64,000 nucleotides of DNA from Gracilaria gracilis (GCA_030374805.1 JARGSG010000189.1:1922001-1986000), one strand, 5' to 3'. Positions 51,576-61,973 are shown, numbered from the stretch's first letter. A program made the numbers and translations. Notes: a model not told the origin generated them from the sequence alone.

Positions 51576-53819
51576 CTATTCGTCTACACGGCGAATGATC
51601 CACTGCTGTATTGGAATGTTGCAATAGCCTGTATCAAGGAGATGTTCAAGTCGCGGACAAGGTTTCTGTTTTGTCAGGCCATCAGAGGGGTTATCCGTTC
51701 CAAGTATCCAACCAATGTTACTAATCTCCATATTGTGGTATGCTTCACGGGCAGCTCTGATGTCAAGCATCAATCGCTTCTCGGTAGTCGTAGTGCTTTT
51801 GATGATAGATTTGAAAACAGAATCACTGTCAGTTAGCATTATCAGCGGTACATCACATCCGATCATAGTTTCCAGTTCACGTTTCAACAGATAAGCGTAG
51901 TCGAATGCGTCGCAGAAAGAATAGAGCTCCGCTCCCATGGTAGACCTTACCCGTCGACGACTTTTGTAGCTGCTGTAATGAATGATATTGTGTAGACCAG
52001 TGTCATCAACAAGACATATCAGGTAACCAAGTTGCGAGTGCAGAGATGGGGTGTTTGAGAACGAGCTGTCACTATATGCTCGGATGTGAAGCTTGTTCTT
52101 ATTGAGGCGATGCTGAGGAATACCTCTGCTTGCTGTAGCACGAACACGACGGATTAGTTCATTAATGGCCTTGATGGATGCCAAATTGAACTGTAGTTCA
52201 GTGACTTGCGCCAATAGATTGACGGGTGCGGAGATATCAGGACGGGTGTGTGTTAACCAGGCCAACTCCTGGCGCTTGGATCGAAACTCGGAATAGGTAG
52301 CCCCATGCCTTAACAGCTTAATACGGTTTGCAAATTGTGTTTGGTGTAGCTTGTAGCCATTCTTCGTCTTTTCCACGTCCACGCCAGCAAATCTAAAGTT
52401 CTCGTATTCTCGTGCCTTAGACTCAAACCGGGCTTCCGTTAATCGAGAGTCCTTCTCAAAGATGGGGTTACCAGTGCTAATGGTGTCGTCCACGTAGGCT
52501 CCTGTCACGCCGATGAGTTTGGAGTTCACTGTTTTGAAGAACAGTGAAAGATCTCCGGCAGTAGGTGTCATTGAGAGATCATCACGCAGATGCCGCGTGA
52601 ATGTTGAATTCCAATAGTCGCCTGAGTCACTCAAACCATACAGTGGCTTCAACAGCTTCAGCAAGTTGTTCTCAGAAAGGCAAAACTCGGCTGCAGGTTT
52701 CACGTATATTTCCCTCATTAACTTGTCTGCCGATTGCAAGTAAGCCTGGGAGATGTCCTGCGACCATATACTGAATCCAAATAGTGCGGCGATCGCGACC
52801 AAAACACGCACGGACGACTGCTTCAATGTTGTGCCGGTATGAACGAGAAGGTTTTTCTCTACGTCCGTGTGACCTTGAGCTATGAAACGCGCCTTGTACA
52901 CTTCTTTGTTTGTGTCCTTGTTCTTGATGGAAAGAGCAAAACGGCCTCCAAGAATATTTGGTGATGTGCTCGGATCCAGTTCCTCACGGCAACGTATTTC
53001 ATACACGCCCCGTTTGGCAAGACCTGCTAGCTCCTGGGCCTTTGCGTCGTCAAAGAGTTGTGATTTGCCACGAGAGTCTGCAGGGTGTAGAATCTCAGTG
53101 AAGTACGTCGTTGTGGGCGGGTTTGATCCGAAGTGCTGTAGCCCTTCAAACAAGCGATGCAGTTCTCGGTCGTTGTGCGTGGAGGGGTCCGGCAGGATAT
53201 GCGACAAATTGTACTCAGCTAAACGTCCATCGATGTCAATACTCACCATTTTTCCGATCGTCTTAACGACCTTGTGTGGCCCGTGCCACTTCTTGGTCTT
53301 CTCGTTATAGTAGTGTATTTTGTGACCAGGCTCTATCAGGTATCGTGACGCAGGAGGAATTCGGGATCTCAACGCTTGTTGAATGCGCAGCTTGGCTGTT
53401 ATGGTTGCCATTTCTCTGCGTGCTGCTTCCAATGCACGTAAGCGTTCTTCTTGCCTCAAAACGGGAGAGGAAGAGAGTGGCAAACGAGGTAGCGTGCCGT
53501 ACACAAGTAGCGAAGGAACGAGGCCCTCTGGTCCCATTGTGTCATTCATTCCTTTGATTGCGAAACGAAGGGCTAGTTCAGGGTCAAGTTTGGGACAGGA
53601 GTGCATGACTGTGTTGAATATGCGCCTCAGTGGTGCATGATACCGCTCTCCGACTCCTATACTATTGTGAGATTGGACACCCGACATTTGGAGTTCGATT
53701 CCAAAGTCGCCGGTGCATTTCTCCCAGTATCTAGAAGTAAATACAGAACCCTTGTCAGTTCTGATCTTGTTGGCATACCAGTGTAGGTCGTAGCCCATGC
53801 TTCGAGGAAAGCGTCCCAA
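51576..53819 (-). CDS. pol: Copia Pol: integrase C-terminal part, RT, RNase H
   Basis: 747 codons open. It begins inside the integrase core: IRTDKGSVFTSRYWE (second catalytic Asp) and SIGVGERYHAPLRR (catalytic Glu). RT: LGGRFALSIKNKDTNKEVYK then KARFIAQGHTD, IWSQDISQAYLQS (first Asp), LLKPLYGLSDSGDYW, and catalytic YVDDTISTGN. RNase H: IRAYSDSSFSNTPSLHSQLG and TMGAELYSFCDAFDYAYLL. Motif order and spacing fit Ty1/copia and the catalytic residues are in place. The true protein starts further upstream (to about 54,110) in other frames. It ends 12 bp before the left LTR. Confidence 0.9.
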   Translation of the reverse strand: MGRFPRSMGYDLHWYANKIRTDKGSVFTSRYWEKCTGDFGIELQMSGVQSHNSIGVGERYHAPLRRIFNTVMHSCPKLDPELALRFAIKGMNDTMGPEGLVPSLLVYGTLPRLPLSSSPVLRQEERLRALEAARREMATITAKLRIQQALRSRIPPASRYLIEPGHKIHYYNEKTKKWHGPHKVVKTIGKMVSIDIDGRLAEYNLSHILPDPSTHNDRELHRLFEGLQHFGSNPPTTTYFTEILHPADSRGKSQLFDDAKAQELAGLAKRGVYEIRCREELDPSTSPNILGGRFALSIKNKDTNKEVYKARFIAQGHTDVEKNLLVHTGTTLKQSSVRVLVAIAALFGFSIWSQDISQAYLQSADKLMREIYVKPAAEFCLSENNLLKLLKPLYGLSDSGDYWNSTFTRHLRDDLSMTPTAGDLSLFFKTVNSKLIGVTGAYVDDTISTGNPIFEKDSRLTEARFESKAREYENFRFAGVDVEKTKNGYKLHQTQFANRIKLLRHGATYSEFRSKRQELAWLTHTRPDISAPVNLLAQVTELQFNLASIKAINELIRRVRATASRGIPQHRLNKNKLHIRAYSDSSFSNTPSLHSQLGYLICLVDDTGLHNIIHYSSYKSRRRVRSTMGAELYSFCDAFDYAYLLKRELETMIGCDVPLIMLTDSDSVFKSIIKSTTTTEKRLMLDIRAAREAYHNMEISNIGWILGTDNPSDGLTKQKPCPRLEHLLDTGYCNIPIQQWIIRRVDE

Positions 53820-54112
53820 ATGTGTTTCCGACGACTCCCCTTTGAGTATGACTGCGTTTGGTAGTGGGTTTGGGGTATCTACAATGTGAAGGATCGGGAT
53901 TCGTTTGCGCCACCTTGAATGAGATATACATCAAATCCAAAGCTAGCTCCTGTTGAAACGAATATCGGCTTCTGGGATTGATACTCTGAGAAACGAAACG
54001 GGGCTGGGAGTAGTGCTGACATGAGTTGCACTTCTTCGAGATATCTTGTAAAATGCGTTTGCGTCTCTGTCGTAGTATCTGTAGGCCTTCGCGCTTCAAG
54101 AGGTTGAAACAA
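53820..54112 (-). pseudogene. Copia integrase N-terminal part, frameshifted
   Basis: Two overlapping frames share the domain: LLKREGLQILRQRRK-like helix, then CNSCQHYSQP (the CxxC of the integrase zinc region) and ELALDLMYI, with the first catalytic Asp in the frame ending 53,755. The other frame (54,112-53,879) reads FRFSEYQSQKPIFVSTGASF. At least one indel separates this from the long pol ORF. Confidence 0.65.
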
Positions 54113-54298
54113 TTTTTGGGTTGTAGGGTGGTGAAAAATGCTCGTGCAGTTTCAGAAGTTCTCCTCTTGTGAACAGAATGTGGGAGTCATCCCAGAGCAA
54201 AAACATGTGGACGTTTCTTGCCTTCGAGAGGTAGAGACGAGTTCGTGCTGTGATGAACCAAATGATTGGTCACATTGTTGAGATACACGCCGCACCGG

Positions 54299-55003
54299 TT
54301 AAGGAAGGTCCAGTCCAACCAGGAATGGTATGTCAGCGTCGACCACATCGATACTAAAATAATGAAAGGTGTTTACCAGGGAGTGGAACTCTGACAGGCA
54401 TTTGACCAAGACTGTTTCGGTTTCCCGTCGCCAAACTTGAAGGCCAATGGGGATGGAAGTAGTTTGAACTTCGTTCCGAAATGACGGCAGTAGGCTTTGG
54501 CTTGGGCATAACCACACACGAGACTTGTTGTGCCCCGGGGTCGATACATCCACCTTCAAATTGTGACGAGGAGGTAAAGAGATTGACTTCGCCCCGAATG
54601 TATGCGTTGAGTCAGTACTTCCTTCACAATTCGTGGTTGAAAAGATTGGTGTCCTTCCTGAATGTCGATGACGGAGGCGTCCAATTCTGCGAGCTGGAGA
54701 TCGCTTCCATAGCTCACTCGTGCTGCGGGTTTGTTTGACACGGAGGGATTTGGGGGGTTTTCTGGGCCTTTTGAGGGAGAACGAACGGCCAGGTCGATCT
54801 CCGACTAAAAAACCCTCGTCTGAATGAGATACAGCGTCGCTTGTGTGCAGGACGGGTACAGTTGGGAGTGTCTGGTTGGATTCCGCATCAGGCGCATTAG
54901 AAATGTAGGCACCCGTGTGGATCAGGCGTATCGTCATCGATCGTACAGGAGTCTTGAACAGCTGGTGCAGTGTGGGGTTATCAAGATGGACCTTCACCGA
55001 CAA
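54299..55003 (-). pseudogene. Copia protease region, frame isolated
   Basis: The 234-codon reading ends YFSIDVVDADIPFLVGLDLP. In copia-like elements of several protists and fungi, a D-A-D/N-x-P-x-L-x-GLD segment closes the retropepsin domain. The rest of this ORF is a Ser/Thr/Arg-rich stretch that may be in a wrong frame. The DTG active site was not located. Confidence 0.45.
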
Positions 55004-55251
55004 GCAAGAGCTCTGTTATTTGTTCGAGTGACCGGGCTGACTTCATCGCCCCAATACAACGAGGTTGATTTTCCTTGAACGTGATTGCTTGTACCATTGT
55101 CTGGCAAGTTGCTTGTTCCCTTCGGATTCGAGCTTCATTGCGCGGCTTTTTACACGTAAAGAGCTCTGCAACCCTGTTCCTGACAGTTCCAGCATACCCT
55201 GAGTACGAACGGGAACCTCACCATGTTTCGATTGAGGACGTTCGTGAGGAA

Positions 55252-56515
55252 TTAAGGCTTCCTGTTATAATTGGATGGTTTGAATGTAGAGCGACTTGAC
55301 GGCGGACGAGCGTAGCGGCCCTGTCCTGCAAACAAAACTGCATTGTTCTCATCAAACTGACCTTCTGAGACCAGTGCAGTTGAAAGTGAGGGGCGGAATG
55401 CCACATCATCCGAGGAAGATCCTTGAGGGTTTTGCGTGCGTTGAGCGGCGCTGTTTTCCCTAATCAGGAATTGCCGTTGATTTCTCTCGGCACTGAATAG
55501 CTCGGAGGCTAAATCTCTGTCAGACAGGTGCTTCGCATTGATTTGTGACAGGATATTCTGTGACCAGGGGGACTCCCTGTACAGCGTTGCGCAAGAAGTT
55601 ACGTTTGCGTCTGTCTGTTCTGTCCTGTTGGTGTGCCATTGGTGCCAATCGATCAATTTCTTTCACCAGCAGGTCCAATGCATCTCGAGGGGAAACATCA
55701 TTGCCGCTGAAGTCCGAGAGATGGAGGTCTTCAAGCTTTGAAGACATATCCTCCCTGTTGGTCTCTGAGGCGTAGCGGCCATTGAATGTTGCCACCAGTG
55801 CTCCCCAGTTCTGAACTTTGTCTTTAACCTCTTCTTTAAAAAAGTGTAATGCATCTCCCGCAAGAGAAAAATGCACGTACTGAACTCGTGCATCACCATT
55901 TAATCTTCTGAAAGGGTACAGTAGTCCATGAAAGAGGATATATGATCATTCCAGTCTTCCTCCAAATCACCTTTGAACTTGTCCCGTCGTCCTCGATAAC
56001 GATTGGTAAAGAACGTAACACGCTTGTTTTCGTACTCATCGTTGGGCTTGGGCAGCTTCGCGAGCTGCAAAGTTTTTGTTGACCATCGGCGGGCTGGTGG
56101 GTCATGCAGATGGAAAGGCAACTGTGCCGCGCTTGGCGTGGCTGATCCTGAAAGGAGAATAGAGAACAACGTCTCCATTTCGGACAGCATCCAGATAATC
56201 CATGGCGCGTTTGCGTGGGGTAGCGTATTCTGGACCATTCCAAATGGCAGCAATAACTCTTTTAGCAATCAATCTTCCAGTCTCTTCAGTTTGCGGTACG
56301 TCGATATTTCTTTGTTCCAAAAACACACGAATGCGTTTGTAGATCTCGTAGTTACTGACAATGTCCGGATTGACTAGTTGCATTGCACCCATGTCTTCTC
56401 GAATAGCGTCCAAAAGTTCGGGTCCGTTTAGAGGCGGATCGATCTCCATGTAGCTCAAGAATGAGTTTTCCAGGCCCGCGTTGGAAGGTTGTTGTGTAGA
56501 GCAATAGTGCCCCAT
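55252..56515 (-). pseudogene. gag: Copia gag, broken over several frames
   Basis: A likely start at 56,515 (MGHYCSTQQPSNAG). The first frame runs to about 56,102 with GRLIAKRVIAAIWNGPEYAT. It continues in another frame at 56,140-55,900 (YENKRVTFFTNRYRGRRDKF, WNDHISSFMDYC) and a third at 55,876-55,520 (HFSLAGDALHFFKEEV, LVATFNGRYASETNRED), a capsid-like helical region with the usual L-G-A...F..RY layout. Reading 55,656-55,252 follows. Three frame changes in a copy with identical LTRs are unexpected. Confidence 0.6.
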
Positions 56516-56570
56516 GGTTTTCGTGCGTCTGACATGATATTTGTAATGCAGTTTGTCTTCTATTCGCGAA

Positions 56571-56886
56571 TGTCGACAAACGTCGGGGGGGGGGGGGGGG
56601 GGGGGGGGGGGGTTGATGGGTGTGCCCACCCGAAGAACACAGGTTCTCCGGGTGTCCACGAGGACTGGCGAGTGGGATAAGCGCGAGCGTACTGACACGA
56701 GTCAGCAGCGTAGAACAGTTTACTGTTGCGACAAGATAATCCTCCCTCGTAGAAGGAGAGAGCATAGCTTTCTCCATGAGGCATAAATACTAAAAGATGC
56801 TGTGTAGACGATATCGGTAGTGCTAGTCAACGCGTCCCTTGGACGACCGGTCCAAGTAATCGATAACTCTCTTCTACGCAATAACA
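56571..56886 (-). repeat. Copia LTR (5' LTR in element sense)
   Basis: 316 bp; same as the left LTR but with 28 G in the run (56,585-56,612) and CCCACCC in place of CCCACC. Followed by ATAAT at 56,887-56,891. Confidence 0.93.
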
Positions 56887-57624
56887 ATAATTAACTTAGA
56901 TTTTCTGTACGAAGATAACCTAACTATCTTACAGTAGATGGAAATGGCGAACAGCTCGGGCCTCATGTCAGATCTTGAAAAGAAGCTGGAGTTCTCAGAA
57001 CCAGGAACTGTTCACTGTTCACTGTAAGCAGCAGTTGCTTCAAAGAAGTTAAAGGTTATGGGGCTTGCGTTAGGGGGTAACCTTACGCAGCATCGCTCGA
57101 GTTGCCAAATTACGGGTGGTCACCACCCGGTGGTGAGCCATCGGCTTCGTATCACGCCTTATTTCTGTGGCGGAAGCTGTACGCTACAAGTAACGTTCCT
57201 ACCGCTGTGACTGAGTGCCACTCGTATACAGTAGCCCTCTTAACCTTAGTATCTAGATGCTAGAATCTGATGAAGTTAAGCGTGGCACCGAGTTGGTTTC
57301 TACGTCCTTCGCGCATGCTTCGCGCGCGCCTGTGGGATCCACAGACAGTGCGGATGTGCCGCCGCATTGCGTGTCGCCTCTGATGAGGCAGAATGCTTGG
57401 ACGCACAACGCGCTCGGATTGGGAGATTCCGGCAACCGTCATAGATACCTTTGAACGTACACAACTTAACTTCACTCAGACAACGAGCTCGCGTTAACAG
57501 TTAGCGTTCCTAGCCGCTACCGTTTCACGAAGGTATACGTAAAGCGCTTCTCAACATCGAATGCGTTTCCGCGCCTCCGCACCCTCCCAACCCGCAGCCA
57601 CACCGCACGTCTCACGCCACCCCC
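56887..57624. other. Former 3' flank of gene A and promoter side of gene B
   Basis: No gene. Before the copia insertion this sequence directly followed the stop codon of gene A, so its first part is the likely original 3' UTR and terminator. A GGTCACCACCCGGTGGTGAGCC inverted repeat lies at about 57,118-57,138. GTAGCCCTCTTAACCTT at about 57,232 also occurs at about 48,284. Confidence 0.5.
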
Positions 57625-59528
57625 ATGCACCTGAAGCTTTGGCTAGCCATACTCAGCGCCGTTCTAACCGTCTCCGCAGCCGTCGAAATTTCCAATGCTC
57701 TGGCCGGAACTTCGCTCCGCTGTTGCTTGGTGCACGAGCCTCCCATTGCCTTCCTCGACGACAAGGAGTATGTCAATGTGAGTACAGCCGTCCACCCCCA
57801 CCACTTCTGCATTGCAAATCCAGCGCCCACCGCTCGCATTTCGTACTAACGCAACGCAATAACCGTTCTTCCCTTGTCCATCCATCCAGGGCGGCATCAG
57901 CGGCGTCATTGCTGACTACATGAGAGAGATGCAAGCCCTTCTTGGTTGGAACTGTTCCACAGTCACGCTCTACGAGGGCGGCAGCCAAACAACCGCCTTC
58001 AACGACTTCATCGACATGATGGAGAGCTGTACCGCCAACGGTACTGCCAGAGTTGACGACCAGTGCCAATGCGACATTGGAATCAGTGGTTTTCTCTCTA
58101 CTGCCAATCGCTTCGACCGCGTTGACTTTCTACCTCCCTTCGCTCAAGATGGCTTTCGAGTAATTTTCGATCTCTCTGTTTCAAACACATCTATCAACAG
58201 TTTGTTCTTCCTTACTACGTTCGACAGGGCTTCATGGGCCTGCATCTTCGCCCTCGTCATACTTTTCACCATATGCAAACTTCTTGACTACCGCTTTGCA
58301 CCGTTCGTACCTCAACGTCATCCGCAAGAAAGCGACTCTTCCGTTTCGCGCTTTGTTCGTGGCGTTCAAAACAAACCTCTGGCGTACAGGTTTCCACGCG
58401 CGTTCTTGTCTGTGTGTAAGTGCAATGCAGGGTACCGTCTATGTCAATGCGTCCAGTCGGAACGGCACAACTAACGCGCACCCATGTATATGCAGTTAAA
58501 GCGATGATAACGCAGTCTGACTCGGACCAAGAAAAGCGGGGCTCAACACCACACCGCTCTATTCTAAACCTAATTGTTGGTACCTGCGGACTTTTTCTAG
58601 TCTTGGCTTACGAAGCCAGTATGACGTAAGTTCTACACCTTTTTGGTCAAACATGGTTGAGAGAATATGTAGACTGAGCTGAGATTTACACGTGAACTGC
58701 TGGCAGAGCATCGCTTGTCCACGAACAGATAATATCCGATTTTCGATCAGTGGAGGACTTCAAGAGCTGTCGTATTCCTCCAGAAACGGTGTGTATTCCT
58801 AGCGGTGATGCAATTGACAGCTTTTGGACGCATAATGTTGCAGAGGGCAAGTATGTGCGTATCACGTCAGAATGCGCGACGAATGAGGGATGTGATGCTA
58901 ACACCATACTCAATGTGCCCATCTTGCGTACAGTGAATGTCACAAAGGAAGATCGCCACATAAGGGAACTCTAGAGGAGAACTACGAAGCCGCGGTGAAA
59001 GGCCTGTGCCACTACGGTATCCTTCTGGATTCGACAGCCAGGATGGCTGTGAATGGTGTCTACTGTGGACGATTCCTACTTAGCGATAACTTGTTGACTG
59101 GCGGCTTGTCTCTCGTGTTACCAAAGGGATCCAACCTGACTCGCGCCATGAGTATTGCAACCATGAGGATCACAGAAGAATCATCACCTCCCAGTGTGGA
59201 GAGATACTTTCGAAACATTGATAAGTGCGATGTGGAAGCGAGCTCGATCCTGCCACTCAGGAAGCTGGTGTTGTTTTTCGTGCTCGCGTTTTCGGCTTGT
59301 GGTATCTACATCGTTGCGATGGCAATGAAGAAAGTGTGGCGGGGAGACAGATCGGCGAGAAGGCACAGCGGTTGTAAGCTTGTAGACGAATCTTTGAGTC
59401 GTGAGTACACAATTTTGAAGCTTGGAAATCTTGCAAGGAGCCTGTCGTACCTTAGCGATGACCGAAGCGCACTTGGAGACGTCTCTGCACAAGAGAAGCG
59501 GCGTGAGGTTCATGACTGGTTGCTGTGA
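57625..59528 (+). CDS. Ionotropic glutamate receptor-like channel, gene B (5 exons)
   Basis: Exons 57625-57777, 57890-58415, 58496-58625, 58707-58850 and 58934-59528, GT-AG introns of 80-112 nt, giving 515 residues. Exon lengths 153, 130 and 144 equal those of gene A and the phases match, so the two arose by duplication. Domains: signal peptide (MHLKLWLAILSAVLTVSAA), S1 with Arg in TANRFDRVDFLPPF, M1 (RASWACIFALVILFTICKLL), pore loop SVCFKAMITQ with Lys where gene A has Gly, M3 ending YEASMT, S2 with LLDST and VLPKGSNL, and M4 (LVLFFVLAFSACGIYIVAMA). The cytoplasmic tail is about 65 residues, longer than in gene A. Continuous reading through intron 4 would hit a stop at 58,972, which supports splicing there. 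Confidence 0.85.
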
Positions 59529-60786
59529 GATTTTGCGTCTGACATGCAGTGGTGCACCGCGATGCACGAAGGCATCCTTACTGTACATCTCGGAAATGAG
59601 ATCCGGACCAGTAAGGGGCCGCAAAAGTAATGAAGACGTTCTCCAGAACGTGGTTATGATACGTCACGGTTGGGTGCAGGATGGTCATCATCGAATTGCG
59701 CGAGCGCAGCTTTCATACCGAAACAACTTTGTCTGTGTATCCGTTTTCATAGCTTCGACAGCTGGGTTCAAGAGACAGTATTACTTGACAGTTACAAGCT
59801 TCACGAAAGCAAATGGTAATCTGCTTCCGGCTTGTTCATGCGCTACGGGACCTGTTTCAGGCAAACCGCTGTGTGGTGAGGAGTCCCCCGAGCGACTAGC
59901 CTAGTGATCGTTGAGCGACGAAGCATTTCTCTCGGAACGACTTTCAGGCCAATGCCGCTCACGGTTTGATTCGCTTATGTTGACGAAGCCTAGGGCAAGA
60001 GCACGCGGACTATTCGGCGAATACAACTGCACTCCAGGGAATACTGTCTACAATTGCTTAACGATTACTCGACAGTTGTGCGCGCGAACTAAGCCTCTAG
60101 AACTTTAGGATCGCTGTTCGGCTTTGAATTGGGCGTTCTCTGAGTGAGCTGTCTCAGGAAATTGCGTAATCTTCGTTGTATCGAATGGCGTCTTTGACTT
60201 CCACGCTGAACGGCAGGAAGTCAAATAAAATGGGCCTGTCTCGCACACCTGCGCCAACTCCCTGACCGAAAGATGGCTTTGGTTTCGGAGAAGTGGAGAT
60301 TGCGTACCGGTACGGTTGTAGAATGCAATTGCTCGCGACATCCGATAACGGTACAGTTATCTATCTACCGAGAGCGTTTCCAATTACCCAACCAAAACAA
60401 AAAAATATTTTTGAAAAGGGATATGCCAGGGGCCATCCGGGATTGCAGATGTTGAATGCGCCAACGGCAACCTTGCAGCTCCGGCAATGGGAATGGTGCG
60501 CCCTGCGTGTTCATCTTCCTCTTCCTTTGCCCTTTGGCAATTCAACTGCCAAAGGGCAAAGGAAGAGGAGGTTGAAGCCTTTGGCCACCCTCTCCACCCA
60601 CCTTGGAGCAGTATCATCCTAATGGGACTCACTGAGCGCGTGCGGCGTTTACTGTACGGTGCTAAAAGAGAGTGCTCAATGAGAAACTAAATCTGACTGA
60701 TTTGAGAGTAAAGAACGGTGACTACTGTAACCTTAGTGACTTTTGAGGACCTGGAATAGTCAGTCACAGGTAACGCTCGCCCTTTA
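59529..60786. other. Intergenic, no gene seen
   Basis: The 160-codon reading 59,422-59,904 overlaps the end of gene B in another frame and has no motif. Apart from a strong hairpin at 60,518-60,568, nothing can be supported. Confidence 0.5.
60518..60568. repeat. Perfect hairpin, 22-bp arms, 7-base loop
   Basis: The arm CCTCTTCCTTTGCCCTTTGG (plus CA) is followed after the loop ATTCAAC by its exact complement. It could be a small foldback element, a structured RNA or a terminator. It is not followed by a T-run. Confidence 0.8.
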
Positions 60787-61240
60787 GGGCCTTTCTACAC
60801 CAAAATCGAGACAATTTGGTGTGGACAAAGCACCCCTGCCATCTCTCTTACAAATTGTCCACAGCCTTTGCGCACTGGTCCCTACCCAAGCGCGCGCAGT
60901 GTAAAACAGTGCGAGGACAGGACGAAGAAAATTTGACTTCGATCCCCGCGGCGCAACCGTTTCAGTTCTTCCAACTGGAGCCAAACAGCAGAACCAGCTG
61001 TTATAGACCGCGCGGTAATAAAAGAAAGCACCAAGAAGCAGAAGTTTTGACTACTGCTTCACTTAACCGTTTCAGTCATTCTGAAACCGATTCAAAGAAC
61101 AAACGGTTCTTGAGCTAGCCCGCGTCCCGAACAACACTATTACAGACCTGTCCTACAACACCTGCAAAATATAAGCAATGTAGCGTATTGAAGAACAATG
61201 ATCTGTAGTCCTTTGCCTCAACAGCAACCCTTTTCTACAA

Positions 61241-61972
61241 ATGGATTCAAATGACCAACCGCGGCCAAACAAGCCTTCCCCAGACACCGTTCAACCTCTT
61301 TTGCCCACAGCTAATGACACCCATCAGGCGCACAACAACTCTGCCGTACACCCTCTTTCTACTTCCCGCTCTGATGTAGATCTACAGAAGTCTGTTAAAA
61401 AAGCTACTGCGCCACCGAAGAAAGCCGGAAAAGACGTTCAGAACTATGATAAAGATACAGCCAGAACTCTGCTGACAAAAATGAAAGAAGTCGGCTACGG
61501 AGACAGGCATTACCACCGCAAGTCTATGAAAGATATATTCGCTGCCGCAACTGCACTCGCTGAGAAAGACGATGGAATAAAAAGAACTTTGAAAGGATGG
61601 CAGAAGAAATTTACTCCACTGAAGCAGGAGTATTCTGGCTACATTGCTAAAATCAGCCAGTCTTGGCGTGATGCGGACAATGAAGACCTTTTGGACAGGC
61701 CATACTTCTTTGCAGAAATGCACGAGTTGGAAAACGGAAAGACAAGGCATGACCCACCTGCTGTACTGGAATCGGCAACTGACGCCACGCCAGTCACGAC
61801 AACTTTGACGAGTAGTCGCAAACGTGCTCGTTTTGCTAAGAACTCGACGCTTGATAGCTTCGTTGAGGACCAGAAAGAGAAACAGAACCAATTTCTCGAG
61901 CACCTTAATCGAGCGGAGGATCGTGACAAGGAAATGCTTTTCTTGTTTTCCAAGATGATAGACAAAATGTAA
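61241..61972 (+). CDS. Harbinger element 2 Myb/SANT-like protein
   Basis: 243 codons, open. In this superfamily the Myb-like partner binds element ends and carries the transposase to the nucleus. Residues 1-70 are Pro/Ser/Lys-rich and probably disordered. About 70-165 fit a trihelix/SANT-like fold (ARTLLTKMKEVGYGDRHYHR, LKGWQKKFTPLKQEYSG). LDRPYFFAEMHELENGKTRH is the family's usual segment after the third helix (pyF-x-E-h...). A basic patch SRKRARF (possible nuclear signal) and a C-terminal coiled-coil-like helix (FVEDQKEKQNQFLEHLNRAE) follow. The stop is one base from the stop of the convergent transposase. Confidence 0.8.
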   Translation: MDSNDQPRPNKPSPDTVQPLLPTANDTHQAHNNSAVHPLSTSRSDVDLQKSVKKATAPPKKAGKDVQNYDKDTARTLLTKMKEVGYGDRHYHRKSMKDIFAAATALAEKDDGIKRTLKGWQKKFTPLKQEYSGYIAKISQSWRDADNEDLLDRPYFFAEMHELENGKTRHDPPAVLESATDATPVTTTLTSSRKRARFAKNSTLDSFVEDQKEKQNQFLEHLNRAEDRDKEMLFLFSKMIDKM

Positions 61973-61973
61973 G

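Larger units (their letters stand above)
51253..56886 (-). mobile_element. Young Ty1/copia element, 5.6 kb
   Basis: LTRs 51,253-51,563 and 56,571-56,886, both TGTCGACA...AATAACA (TG...CA), identical except for the G-run length (24 against 28) and one C. Target duplication ATAAT. The coding strand is minus: gag near the right LTR, then protease, integrase, RT and RNase H, the copia order with integrase before RT. The second half of pol is one 747-codon ORF; gag, protease and the integrase start are frameshifted. It lies between the two receptor-like genes, directly behind gene A. Confidence 0.93.

Noticed and set aside
58851..58974. Read-through of gene B exon 4 into 58,974 ending in TAG
   Set aside because: Comparison with gene A places a GT-AG intron at 58,851-58,933. 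Splicing restores homology (ECHKGR against ICHENR), so the stop is not in the mRNA.
59422..59904. 160-codon ORF overlapping the end of gene B
   Set aside because: It is a different frame of the gene B tail followed by non-coding sequence, with no motif.
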